From contig CAZOBJ010000059.1 in the NCBI GenBank assembly GCA_964577825.1, forward strand, positions 1 through 19,699: 19,699 nt of DNA. Direction: 5' to 3'. The stretch's first letter is position 1, and each line of letters begins with the position of its first letter. The notes under the pieces are model-generated. The model searched no databases. It was not told where the DNA came from and saw only the letters and a program-made list of their open reading frames with translations. The DNA comes from CAZOBJ01 sp964577825 (GTDB lineage Bacteria; Planctomycetota; SZUA-567; JAFGNG01). The translations under genes and the position numbers were made by a program. Shown in pieces: positions 1-7,457 of this stretch.

Positions 1-549
1 TTCGAAGACCGCGAGCCGGACGAGACCGAGGAGAACCTGCAGGCGCGCATCCGCGCGGTGTACCTGATGGCGTTGTCCAACAAGTTCCGGTGGCTCGTGC
101 TGAACACGAGCAACAAGAGCGAGGCCGCGGTCGGGTACGGCACGATCTACGGCGACATGATCGGGGCCTACGGCGTGCTCAAGGACGTGTTCAAGACCAC
201 GGTGTACGCGCTCGCCCGCCTGGTGAACGAGCACAGCGGCCGCGAGCGCATCCCGGCCGCGATCCTGGAGCGCGCGCCCACCGCGGAGCTCAAGCCCGGG
301 CAGCGCGACCAGGACGCCCTGCCCGCGTACGAGAAGCTCGATCCCGTGCTGGAGGCCTATATCGAGCGAGACATGAGCGCGCGCGAAATGATCGAGGCCG
401 GGTTCGACGCCGAGGTCGTGCGCACCGCGGTGCGGCTGACCGACCGGGCCGAGTGGAAGCGCCGCCAGAGCGTGCCCGGCGTGCGCGTCACGCCCAAGGC
501 GTTCGGCAAGGACCGGCGCCTGCCCATCACCAACAGGTACGAAGGATGA
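1..549 (+). CDS. nadE: Glutamine-dependent NAD+ synthase, C-terminal part (5' end outside window)
   Basis: Last 182 residues of NAD+ synthase, the cytoplasmic enzyme that amidates deaminido-NAD+ to NAD+ using ATP. The frame is open from base 1 and stops with TGA at 547-549. The fragment carries the synthetase-domain signature ENLQARIR (fragment residues 11-18), then YLMALSNKF, the ATP/substrate-loop motif TSNKSE (36-41; most relatives have TGNKSE), VGYGTIYGD (44-52) and the late motif DQDALPAYE (103-111). The C-terminal tail, rich in Arg with PITNRY, is typical of the long two-domain bacterial form. The N-terminal glutaminase (nitrilase-fold) domain should lie upstream, but is not visible. 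The stop is 3 nt before the next gene, so the two are probably co-transcribed. Identification is secure; the glutamine-dependent form is inferred from the C-terminal sequence style. Confidence 0.93.
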   Translation, partial: FEDREPDETEENLQARIRAVYLMALSNKFRWLVLNTSNKSEAAVGYGTIYGDMIGAYGVLKDVFKTTVYALARLVNEHSGRERIPAAILERAPTAELKPGQRDQDALPAYEKLDPVLEAYIERDMSAREMIEAGFDAEVVRTAVRLTDRAEWKRRQSVPGVRVTPKAFGKDRRLPITNRYEG

Positions 550-552
550 CCC

Positions 553-1272
553 ATGTCCAAGAAGCGGCCTTCCGCGCCCGCCGGGCGCATCGCCTACTAC
601 CAGGGCCCGCGCGTGAGCGCGAACCCGGAGGTGCGCGCCCTGCTGCGCACCTGGGGGTATGACGCGCGGGATGTGTCGCCCCGGCAGGTGGCCAGCGGTG
701 CGCTCGAAGAGTTCGACGCTTTGTACATGCCCGGCGGGCACTCCGTGCGCATCCGGGAGGCGCCCCTGCGCGCGCTCAAGCGGTTCGTGCGCCGGGGCGG
801 CGGGTTCGTGGGCATCTGCAACGGCGCGCACTTCGCCGCGCGGGTGGGCCTGTTGGACGTGCGCAACGTGCTGATCGTGCGCGCGTACGGCACCTATGCG
901 ATGCGCGTGGTCGCCCGCCACCCGGTCACCCGGGGCCTGCGGCGCGTGCCGCGCTCGCCCGAGCGCAAGGGCCTGGACCCGGTGCCGCATACGAACGTGG
1001 GCCGGGTGCGCATGGACCGGGGCAACGGGGCGTTCCTGGAGCTGGGCCCCCGGGCCACGGCGCTGTTGACCTATGACAACGACGACCGGTACGCGGGCGT
1101 GGCCGCGGGCGAATACGGGCGGGGCCGGGTGGTGGTCTTCAGCGGCCATCCGCAGGCGGACTGGGACCACAAGGACCGGCGCCTGAGGAAATACAACCCC
1201 GACCTCGAGGCGTGTCGGCGCCTGCTCGCCAATGCGTTTGCCTGGGCCGCGGGCGCGCAGGCGCGGGGCTAG
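553..1272 (+). CDS. BPL_N-type class I glutamine amidotransferase-like protein
   Basis: A 239-residue protein resembling the BPL_N domain (the amidotransferase-like N-terminal domain of eukaryotic biotin-protein ligase), a flavodoxin-like fold of the class I glutamine amidotransferase superfamily. Visible motifs are MPGGHS (59-64, the oxyanion-type strand turn), the nucleophile elbow GICNGA with Cys89 (87-92), and SGHP (197-200) carrying the candidate catalytic His199. The residue after HP is Gln201, where classical amidotransferases have Glu, so the usual Cys-His-Glu triad is not intact. No ligase domain follows, so biotin ligation is not implied. It starts 3 nt after nadE with GAAGGA as ribosome binding site, suggesting translational coupling. 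Its stop overlaps that of pilT on the other strand. The substrate is unknown. Confidence 0.75.
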   Translation: MSKKRPSAPAGRIAYYQGPRVSANPEVRALLRTWGYDARDVSPRQVASGALEEFDALYMPGGHSVRIREAPLRALKRFVRRGGGFVGICNGAHFAARVGLLDVRNVLIVRAYGTYAMRVVARHPVTRGLRRVPRSPERKGLDPVPHTNVGRVRMDRGNGAFLELGPRATALLTYDNDDRYAGVAAGEYGRGRVVVFSGHPQADWDHKDRRLRKYNPDLEACRRLLANAFAWAAGAQARG

Positions 1273-2417
1273 GAGGTGCCCATGGCCGCCTGGTCGCGGT
1301 TGAGGACCATGCCCTTGAACTGCATGCGCAGCTGATCCGGGTTCGGGCTCGCCTCCAGCGCGCTCTGCTCGGTGACCATCCCGGTCTCGACGAGGCGGTA
1401 CAGGCTCATGTTGAAGTCCTGCATGCCGTCGCGGGCCATGCTGCGGATCGCGTCCGGTATGCGCCCGTCCTGGTCGTCGGAGATCATCTTGCGGATGACC
1501 GCGTTCACGAACATGAGCTCCACGGCCGGCACGCGCGGGGCCTCGGGCTTGGCCCCGGGAAGGAGCTTCTGCGCGGCGACCGCCCGCATGGTGAAGGCCA
1601 GGGTCTGGCGGATCGGGTTCTGCTTGTCGCCGGGGAAGAAGTCGAGAATCCGGCCGATCGTCTGGGTCGCGTTGCGCGAGTGCACCGTGGCGAACACCAG
1701 GTGCCCGGTCTCGCTCGCCGCGAGCGCGGTCTCGATCGTGTCCGCGTCGCGCATCTCGCCGACCAGGATCACGTCCGGGTCCTGGCGCAGCCCGTACTTG
1801 AGCGCGCTGAAGAAGTCCTCCACGTCCAGGCCCACCTCGCGCTGGTTGATGAACGCCTTGTCGTCGCGGTAGATGTACTCGATCGGGTCCTCGATCGTGA
1901 GGATGTGGCAGCGCCGCGAGGCGTTGATCTGGCTGAGGATGGACGCGAGCGTGGTGGTCTTGCCCGAGCCGGTGGGCCCGACCACGAGCACGAGCCCGCT
2001 CTCGAACGCGGAGATGCGGTTGATCGCCTTGGGCAGGTTCAGTTCCTCCACCGTCGGCACGACCGAGTTGACCCGGCGCGCGGCCAGGGACAGGGTGCCT
2101 CGCTGACGGAAGGCGCTCACCCGGAACCGGCCCACCTTGGGCAGGCTGTAGGCGAAGTCCACGCTGCCTACGGACTTGAGGCGCTTGATCTGTTCGTCGG
2201 AGAGGATCTCGGTGATCAGGTTCTCGATGGTCTCGACGCCCATGGGAGGCGCGTCGATGCGCCGCGGCGTGCCGTGGACCCGGTAGATGGGTGGACTGTG
2301 CACCTTGAGGTGCAGGTCGCTGGCCTCGACCTTTTCCATGTTGCCCAGCAGGCGCTCCATCTGCTTGGCGAGCGCGCTCTTCTCCGTTTCCTTCTTGGAG
2401 GGGGAACTGACTGTCAT
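1269..2417 (-). CDS. pilT: Type IV pilus retraction ATPase PilT
   Basis: A 382-residue hexameric AAA-type ATPase of the GspE/PilT family that powers pilus retraction at the inner membrane (twitching, adhesion, DNA uptake). Landmarks: Walker A GPTGSGKT (147-154), Asp box ILTIEDPIEY (172-181), Walker B region DPDVILVGEMRD (213-224), His box TGHLVFATVHS (237-247), and the PilT-type C-terminal AIR motif (AIRSMARDG, 323-331), which argues for a retraction rather than an assembly motor. The frame is open 17 codons further upstream, but the ATG at 2415-2417 has a perfect AAAGGAGG 6-7 nt away (2424-2431), so I start there. No other pilus gene is in the window, and a promoter directly upstream suggests it is transcribed alone. 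PilU would be the main alternative. Confidence 0.93.
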   Translation of the reverse strand: MTVSSPSKKETEKSALAKQMERLLGNMEKVEASDLHLKVHSPPIYRVHGTPRRIDAPPMGVETIENLITEILSDEQIKRLKSVGSVDFAYSLPKVGRFRVSAFRQRGTLSLAARRVNSVVPTVEELNLPKAINRISAFESGLVLVVGPTGSGKTTTLASILSQINASRRCHILTIEDPIEYIYRDDKAFINQREVGLDVEDFFSALKYGLRQDPDVILVGEMRDADTIETALAASETGHLVFATVHSRNATQTIGRILDFFPGDKQNPIRQTLAFTMRAVAAQKLLPGAKPEAPRVPAVELMFVNAVIRKMISDDQDGRIPDAIRSMARDGMQDFNMSLYRLVETGMVTEQSALEASPNPDQLRMQFKGMVLNRDQAAMGTS

Positions 2418-2458
2418 GTGCGGCCTCCTTTGCCCTGGGGGGGCTTCTCCCATCCCGG

Positions 2459-2487
2459 AGTGTAGCATACTCTTGCAGCGTGTGCAA
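2459..2487 (-). promoter_or_regulatory. Putative sigma70 promoter of pilT with overlapping inverted repeat
   Basis: On the minus strand, -35 TTGCAC (2482-2487) and -10 TACACT (2459-2464) are separated by 17 nt, with TG one base before the -10 (extended -10). Transcription would start near 2452, about 35 nt before the pilT ATG. An inverted repeat CTTGCA-5 nt-TGCAAG (2472-2488) overlaps the -35 element and could be an operator. This rests on sequence pattern only. Confidence 0.5.
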
Positions 2488-2531
2488 GCCTCGATTGGGG
2501 GCGGCCGACGTCGGGGAACCGGGGAAATCTA

Positions 2532-2560
2532 TTGGCAGAACCGCGCCCGCGCGGTAGCAT
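2532..2560 (+). promoter_or_regulatory. Putative sigma70 promoter of the UroD-like gene
   Basis: TTGGCA (2532-2537) and TAGCAT (2555-2560) are 17 nt apart, with a predicted start near 2567 and a leader of about 25 nt. The leader contains AAGGAG (2579-2584) as ribosome binding site for the ATG at 2592. This promoter is divergent from the pilT promoter about 45 bp away. The -10 is a 4/6 match, so confidence is moderate. Confidence 0.45.
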
Positions 2561-2591
2561 GCCGTGCGCCTGGCATACAAGGAGCCGACCC

Positions 2592-3584
2592 ATGACCGGA
2601 CGGGAACGCGTGCAGGCGGTGCTGGCCGGACAGGTGCCCGACTCGGTGCCCCGCGCGCTCTACGACGTGGCCATCGACACGTACAACGACACGACGATCG
2701 AGCTCTTCAGGGAGAAGACCGGCAAGCACCCGCGCGACTGCTTCCGCCACGACATCCAGGGCGTGCGCCTGGCCAGGCGCGAAATGGAGAAGGGCTTTTG
2801 GGGGCACGTGTGGCAGGCCACCGGCGACCCCGACGAGCTGCGCCGGCGGCTGCGGCCCTGGGTGAAGAACCCCGACGATCCCGCACGCCTGCGCGCGCAG
2901 GTGCGCGACGCGCACGGCCGCGGCCGGGCCGCGCTCGCGGTGGGGCTCGTGAGCGACTTCGAGACCCCGTTCGGCAGGCGGGGCCGCGAGCAGTTTTTCC
3001 TGGACCTGGGAATGGAGGAGCCGTGGCTGCCGGTGTTCATCGACGCACTCGCCGAGGCCGCGGCCCAGGACGCGCGGGCCGCCGCGGGGGCCGGGGCGGA
3101 CCTCTTCGGCATCGGCGACGACCTGGGCAGCCAGCGGGGCCTGCTGATCCATCCGGACCAGTGGCGGCGCCTGTTCAAGCCGGCGCTCGCGCGCATCGTG
3201 GCCGCCACCAAGGAGCCGGATACGGGTACGCGGTTCTTTCTGCACACGGACGGGCTGGTGACCGAGGTGGTGCCCGACTTCATCGAGGTCGGGGTGGACG
3301 TCCTCAACCCGATCCAGCCCGAGGTCATGGACCCCGCGCAGGTCAAGCGCGACTACGGGCGCGCGCTCAAGTTCCTGGGCGCGATCAGCGTGCAGTACAA
3401 CCTGCCCTTCGGCGCGCCCGAGGACGTGGCCCGGGAGGTGCGCGAGCGCATGGACACGATCGGCGCGGGCGGCGGGTACATCATGACCCCGTCGCATATG
3501 CTCAACGCCGACATCCCCTGGGAGAACATCAAGGCCTTTTTCGAGGCCGCGGACCGGTACGGCACGTACGAGCGGACGGCGTAA
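2592..3584 (+). CDS. Uroporphyrinogen decarboxylase-fold protein (UroD / corrinoid methyltransferase-like)
   Basis: A 330-residue TIM-barrel protein of the UroD superfamily, which contains true uroporphyrinogen decarboxylases and cobamide-dependent methyltransferases (MtaA, MtbA, CmuA). Landmarks are GDDLGSQ (175-181) followed by the HPDQWRRLFKP helix (187-197), HTDG (218-221) and GGGYIMTPSH (293-302) near the C terminus. In the zinc methyltransferases the third motif is His-X-Cys-Gly; here the zinc-ligand Cys is Asp220, so the classical zinc site is incomplete. The N terminus also lacks the Arg-rich substrate motif of true HemE, so I do not call it hemE. No corrinoid protein gene is adjacent. 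It has its own promoter and a good AAGGAG site, and lies 60 nt upstream of a GH43-like protein in the same direction, so a role in metabolising a plant- or algal-derived substrate is possible but unproven. Confidence 0.8.
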   Translation: MTGRERVQAVLAGQVPDSVPRALYDVAIDTYNDTTIELFREKTGKHPRDCFRHDIQGVRLARREMEKGFWGHVWQATGDPDELRRRLRPWVKNPDDPARLRAQVRDAHGRGRAALAVGLVSDFETPFGRRGREQFFLDLGMEEPWLPVFIDALAEAAAQDARAAAGAGADLFGIGDDLGSQRGLLIHPDQWRRLFKPALARIVAATKEPDTGTRFFLHTDGLVTEVVPDFIEVGVDVLNPIQPEVMDPAQVKRDYGRALKFLGAISVQYNLPFGAPEDVAREVRERMDTIGAGGGYIMTPSHMLNADIPWENIKAFFEAADRYGTYERTA

Positions 3585-3644
3585 GCGCCCGAGCGGCGCG
3601 CGCATTGTCCGGGCTCCATGGGGCCGACCTTCGAGGGAGCGGGC

Positions 3645-4556
3645 ATGTATCGCGCGCACCGATTCGCCGAAAACCCCATCGTCCGGCCGGACATGGACCC
3701 GAGCATCGGCACGAACCTGAACGGGCCGTCGCTCATCCGGGTGCCGGACTGGATCGACCGTCCTTTGGGACGCTACTACCTGTACTTCGCCAATCACCAG
3801 GGCAAGTTCATCCGCCTCGCGTACGCGGACGACCTGCACGGCCCGTGGCGCATCCACGCGCCGGGGGTGCTGCACCTGGACGAGACCCCGTGCCGGGGGC
3901 ACATCGCCTCGCCGGAGGTGGTGGTGGACGAGGCGCGCAAGGAGCTTGTCCTGTACTTCCACGGCGGGCGCGCGCCGCGGGGACAGCGCGAGTTCCACGC
4001 GGTGGGCGCCGACGGGCTGCACTTCCGCGCAGCCGAGCACGAGATGGGCCCCTTTTACATGCGCGTGTTCGCGCACCAAGGCGCGTACTACGCGGTGGCC
4101 AAGACCGTGGACGCGCTCTTCGGCGGGGTGTTGTGCCGCTCGCCGGACGGCCGCCAGCCCTTTGACCAGGGGCCGGAGATCATCCCCCGGATGCGCCACG
4201 CCGCGGTGCGCAAGCGGGGCGAGCGACTGGACGTCTTCTTCTCCCGCGGCGAGGACTGCCCGGAGCGGATCCTCGCGGCCACGATGGACCTGCGCGGCGA
4301 CTGGCGCACCTGGCGCGCGGGCGAGCCACAGGAGCTCCTCGCGCCCGAACAGGACTACGAGGGCGCGCACCTGCGCCTCGAACCGTCGGGGTTCGGCGGA
4401 GTGAACGAACCGGTCAACCAGCTCCGGGACCCCGCATTCTTCGAGGAGGACGGCCGCGCGTACCTAGTCTACTCCGCGGCGGGCGAGAGCTCGCTGTGCA
4501 TGGCCGAGCTCACGGAGATGACTGAAGAGACGACCGCAGGCGATTCTGCGGAGTGA
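3645..4556 (+). CDS. GH43/GH32-like five-bladed beta-propeller protein
   Basis: A 303-residue protein without signal peptide whose sequence has the rhythm of the five-bladed propeller of the GH43/GH32/GH68/GH130 group. Near the N terminus are NPIVRPD (10-16) and NLNGPSLIRVPDW (24-36), then YYLYFANHQGK (44-54) and HIASPEVVVD (86-95). The last blade contains RDPAFFEEDGRAYLVYS (261-277), the strand-turn-strand pattern seen in GH43-like proteins. I cannot assign the catalytic acids with certainty, so glycosidase activity is inferred from family resemblance. An ATG 27 nt upstream (3618) is in frame but lacks a ribosome binding site; the ATG at 3645 has GAGGGAG about 6 nt before it. It follows the UroD-like gene by 60 nt and precedes a membrane-protein gene by 49 nt, so it may be in one operon with them. 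Confidence 0.65.
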   Translation: MYRAHRFAENPIVRPDMDPSIGTNLNGPSLIRVPDWIDRPLGRYYLYFANHQGKFIRLAYADDLHGPWRIHAPGVLHLDETPCRGHIASPEVVVDEARKELVLYFHGGRAPRGQREFHAVGADGLHFRAAEHEMGPFYMRVFAHQGAYYAVAKTVDALFGGVLCRSPDGRQPFDQGPEIIPRMRHAAVRKRGERLDVFFSRGEDCPERILAATMDLRGDWRTWRAGEPQELLAPEQDYEGAHLRLEPSGFGGVNEPVNQLRDPAFFEEDGRAYLVYSAAGESSLCMAELTEMTEETTAGDSAE

Positions 4557-4605
4557 GGGACCCAACGCGGCGCGCGCGGTGCGCGGCCCGCACAAGGAGC
4601 CATCC

Positions 4606-6084
4606 ATGAATCCGTTCAAGCTCGTTCGCAAGCTGGGCCGCGCCCTGCGCGGCGGGGCCACGTTCCGGCAGATCGTGCTGGGGGTGTTCCTCGGGTTCGC
4701 CGCGGGCATGGTCCCGGGGTTCAATCTCACGCTCGTGCTGGTGCTCGCACTGTTGCTGGTCTTGAACACCAACGGCGGCCTGGCCCTGCTCGCCTTCGGC
4801 GTGGGCAAGGGGTTGTGCCTGCTGCTCGCGCCGGCCACCTTCGCGTTGGGGCACTTCCTCGTGCACACCGCGGGCCTGGCCGGGCTCGTGCGCGCGGCCG
4901 CGCAGACGCCGGTGGTGGCGCTCCTGGACCTGGACCGCTATGCGCTCCTCGGGGGTCTGCCGGTGACCGTGGTCCTGGGCGGCGCGCTCGCATGGGGGGC
5001 CGCGTGGCTTATCGTGCGGGCGCGCGAGGCCAGCGCACGCGCCGCGCAGGCGAGCCCGCGCATGCAGCGCCTGACGGGCAACGCCCTCGTGCGCGCGCTC
5101 ATGCGGCTCGCGTTCGGCGGCCGGGCCAAGCCGCCCACCGGGGCCGCGGCGCGGCTCTTCGTGCGCAGCCGCCTGATCGCGGGCGCGGTGCTCGTGGTGC
5201 TGCTCGTGGGCGCGTATCTGCTGCTCGTGGATGCGCTGGTCGAGCGCGGTCTGGAGGCGGGCCTCGCGCACCTCAACGGCGCGGAGGTGAACATCGGCAG
5301 CGCGCAGGTGTCGCTGTTCGCGGGGCGGCTCGTGCTCGAGGACGTGCAGGTCACCGACCCGGCCCGGCCCGAGCGCAACCGGGTCCAGGCTGCGCGCCTG
5401 GAGGCGGACCTCAGCGTCCGGGCGCTCTTGACCAGGCGCCTGGTGGTCGACTCGGTGGTGTGCGAGACCATGCGCCTGGACGAGCCCCGCGATCGGCCGG
5501 GCACGGTGTACGTGCCCGCGCAAGAGGCCGCGCCGGACGACGAGGCCGCCGGTGGGATTCTCCCGGGCGTGGACCTGGGCGAGCTCGGGGGCAAGGCGCG
5601 CGACTACCTGCGCGCGGCCCGACGCGTGCAGCGGTTGGTCAACGATTTGGAGGAGTTCCTGGGCAAGGGAGGCCCCGCCCCGCCCCCGGGCGCCGATGAG
5701 CAGGAGCGCCGCCGGGAGGCCGCGGCGCGCGGGTACCTGGCCCGGTCCGCGCGCGACGTGGTGGCCCGCCAGCCCACCTGGGTGGTGCGCGAGGCCCATG
5801 TGCGCGACCTGAAGGTGGTCGAGGGCGTGCCCACGCTCGCGGTGGAGGGCCGGCACCTGTCCAGCAACCCGGACCTGTACGGCCAGCGGGCCGAGCTTCG
5901 CGTCAAGCTCGACCAGGAGGCCCTGGACAAGCTGCGCGACGAGGCGCGGGGGTCGCTGAAGGATGCGCTCATGAGGCATCTGCCCGGCGTAAGCGACAAC
6001 GACGACGAGGACGGCGACGAGGAGGAAGGCGAGGGCGCGGTGGACCAGGCCAAGGACGCGATCAAGGGGCTGCTCGGGCGGTAG
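4606..6084 (+). CDS. Membrane protein: TIGR03546-like N-terminus fused to TIGR03545/AsmA-like C-terminus
   Basis: A 492-residue membrane protein. Residues 1-170 resemble TIGR03546: after a short basic start comes RQIVLGVFLGFAAGMVPGFN (21-40) and hydrophobic segments at about 22-53, 57-86 and 113-137. A further TM segment (189-207) begins a part resembling TIGR03545, with the AsmA-like strand pattern VNIGSAQVSLFAGRLVLEDV (228-247), VTDPARPERNRVQAARLEADLS (249-270) and RRLVVDSV (277-284). Residues 330-400 are helical and charged, and 464-477 is an acidic tract ending in a short amphipathic helix. From memory, the two families are normally separate neighbouring genes; here they are one chain, and the TIGR03545 part (about 300 residues) is shorter than usual. 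Function is unknown; AsmA-like proteins act at the envelope and some carry lipid between membranes. The start has AAGGAG 6 nt upstream; an upstream in-frame ATG (4579) has none. Confidence 0.72.
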   Translation: MNPFKLVRKLGRALRGGATFRQIVLGVFLGFAAGMVPGFNLTLVLVLALLLVLNTNGGLALLAFGVGKGLCLLLAPATFALGHFLVHTAGLAGLVRAAAQTPVVALLDLDRYALLGGLPVTVVLGGALAWGAAWLIVRAREASARAAQASPRMQRLTGNALVRALMRLAFGGRAKPPTGAAARLFVRSRLIAGAVLVVLLVGAYLLLVDALVERGLEAGLAHLNGAEVNIGSAQVSLFAGRLVLEDVQVTDPARPERNRVQAARLEADLSVRALLTRRLVVDSVVCETMRLDEPRDRPGTVYVPAQEAAPDDEAAGGILPGVDLGELGGKARDYLRAARRVQRLVNDLEEFLGKGGPAPPPGADEQERRREAAARGYLARSARDVVARQPTWVVREAHVRDLKVVEGVPTLAVEGRHLSSNPDLYGQRAELRVKLDQEALDKLRDEARGSLKDALMRHLPGVSDNDDEDGDEEEGEGAVDQAKDAIKGLLGR

Positions 6085-6132
6085 GTCCCTGGCCGCGCAG
6101 GGGTTGCGCGCGGCCCGGCGGCCGGATTTCCC

Positions 6133-6161
6133 TTGACCGACGGTGCGTGTGCGTGTACACA
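6133..6161 (+). promoter_or_regulatory. Putative promoter of the aminotransferase gene
   Basis: TTGACC (6133-6138, 5/6 match) and TACACA (6156-6161) are 17 nt apart in the 145-nt gap before the aminotransferase. The -10 overlaps the 8-bp palindrome GTGTACAC (6153-6160), which could be fortuitous or a small operator. The predicted leader of about 60 nt ends with a strong AAGGAGG (6214-6220) before the ATG at 6230. The -10 is only a weak match. Confidence 0.4.
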
Positions 6162-6229
6162 ACCATCGTCGCGCCGCACCCCCTGCGCCCGCGGGGGGTG
6201 CTTTGCGTACAGCAAGGAGGATAGGACCG

Positions 6230-7429
6230 ATGACCGACTGCGCACCGGTCTCCGCACGCGCCGCGGCCCTGCAACCGAGCGCCACCCTGGCCGTGAGCGG
6301 CAAGGCCAAGCGGCTCAAGGCCGCGGGCAAGGACGTCATCTCGTTCGCCGCGGGCGAGCCGGACTTCCGCACGCCCGAGCACATCTGCGAGGCCGCGATC
6401 CGGGCCATCCGCGACGGGCGCCACGGGTATCCGCCCACGCCGGGCACGCCCGGGCTGCGCGAGGCGGTGTGCGAGAAGTTCGCCCGGGACAACGACCTCG
6501 CGTACACCCCGGACCAGGTGCTCGTGAGCCCGGGCGCCAAGTACAGCCTGTACCTGGCCGTTCAGTCCCTGGTGGATCCGGGCGACGAGGTGCTCGTGCC
6601 CACCCCGGCCTGGGTGAGCTACGTGCCCATGGTCGCGCTCGCGGGCGGCAAGGCCGTGCCCGTGCCCACGCGCGAGGAGGACGCCTTCACCCTGGACGCG
6701 CAGGCCGTGGCCGGCGCGGTCACGGACCGCACCAAGCTCCTGCTCCTCAACAGCCCCACGAACCCCACGGGCGCGGTGATCGACCCGCCGGCGGTGCGGG
6801 CGCTGGCCGAGGTGTTGGAGGCCAAGGGGCTGTGGTGCGTCTCGGACGAGATCTACGAGATGCTCGTGTACGACGGCGCCGAGCACCTGTCCGTGGCCGC
6901 GGTCTCGGACTACGCGCGCGAGCACACGGTGGTCGTCAACGGCGCGAGCAAGTGCTACGCCATGACCGGGTGGCGCATCGGGTACGCGGCCGGCCCGAAG
7001 GAGGTGGCGCAGGCCATGGGCCGGATCCAGAGCCAGTCCACCTCGGGCGCTTGCGCCATCGCCCAGGCCGCGGCCGAGGCGGCGCTGCGCGGCCCGCAGG
7101 CGTGTGTGGCGGACATGGTGCGCGCGTTCGACGAGCGTCGGCGGGTCATCGTACAGGGGCTCAACGCCCTCGAAGGCGTCGAGTGCGTCTCGCCGCGCGG
7201 CGCGTTCTACGCGTTCCCGAATGTGTCCGCCCTGTTGGGAGCCGACCTGAAGGGCGGGCGCGTGGACAACGACATCGCGTTTTGCGAGCAGGCCATTGAC
7301 CAGGCCCTGATCGCGCCCGTGCCGGGCACGCCGTTCGGCGCGCCCGGATACGTGCGCATGAGCTACGCCACGGACCGCGCCCAGATCGAGGAGGGCCTGG
7401 CCCGGCTCAAGGACTTTGTGACAGGATGA
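6230..7429 (+). CDS. Class I pyridoxal-phosphate aminotransferase (aspartate/prephenate type, subgroup I-gamma)
   Basis: A 399-residue cytoplasmic PLP enzyme closest in style to the Thermus-type aspartate aminotransferases (class I-gamma), which interconvert aspartate and glutamate with their oxo-acids. Visible landmarks: FAAGEPDF (39-46), SPGAKYSL (100-107), where Lys104 sits at the place used by Thermus AspAT to recognise the distal carboxylate, NSPTNPTG (174-181) with the PLP-binding Asn, SDEIYE (205-210) with the Asp pairing to the pyridine nitrogen, the Schiff-base Lys241 in GASKCYAMTGWRIGY (238-252), and the carboxylate-binding Arg376 in YVRMSYA (374-380). Some members of this subgroup are prephenate aminotransferases, and sequence reading alone does not separate the two. 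The ATG at 6230 is chosen over an in-frame upstream start because of the AAGGAGG site. greA follows 28 nt later in the same direction. Confidence 0.9.
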   Translation: MTDCAPVSARAAALQPSATLAVSGKAKRLKAAGKDVISFAAGEPDFRTPEHICEAAIRAIRDGRHGYPPTPGTPGLREAVCEKFARDNDLAYTPDQVLVSPGAKYSLYLAVQSLVDPGDEVLVPTPAWVSYVPMVALAGGKAVPVPTREEDAFTLDAQAVAGAVTDRTKLLLLNSPTNPTGAVIDPPAVRALAEVLEAKGLWCVSDEIYEMLVYDGAEHLSVAAVSDYAREHTVVVNGASKCYAMTGWRIGYAAGPKEVAQAMGRIQSQSTSGACAIAQAAAEAALRGPQACVADMVRAFDERRRVIVQGLNALEGVECVSPRGAFYAFPNVSALLGADLKGGRVDNDIAFCEQAIDQALIAPVPGTPFGAPGYVRMSYATDRAQIEEGLARLKDFVTG

Positions 7430-7457
7430 CGACCCCGCAGGACGAGGACCTGACAAG

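Noticed and set aside
2592..3584. hemE (true uroporphyrinogen decarboxylase)
   Set aside because: The HemE N-terminal Arg-containing substrate motif is absent and the sequence matches the broader UroD-like family.
2529..4370. Minus-strand open frame of about 610 codons opposite the UroD-like and GH43-like genes
   Set aside because: Its translation is Arg/His/Val-rich without any recognisable domain, as expected for an antisense shadow in very GC-rich DNA; the plus-strand genes have clear family motifs and ribosome binding sites.
4510..6540. Long minus-strand open frame opposite the TIGR03546-TIGR03545-like gene
   Set aside because: No motif and biased composition; it crosses two real plus-strand genes.
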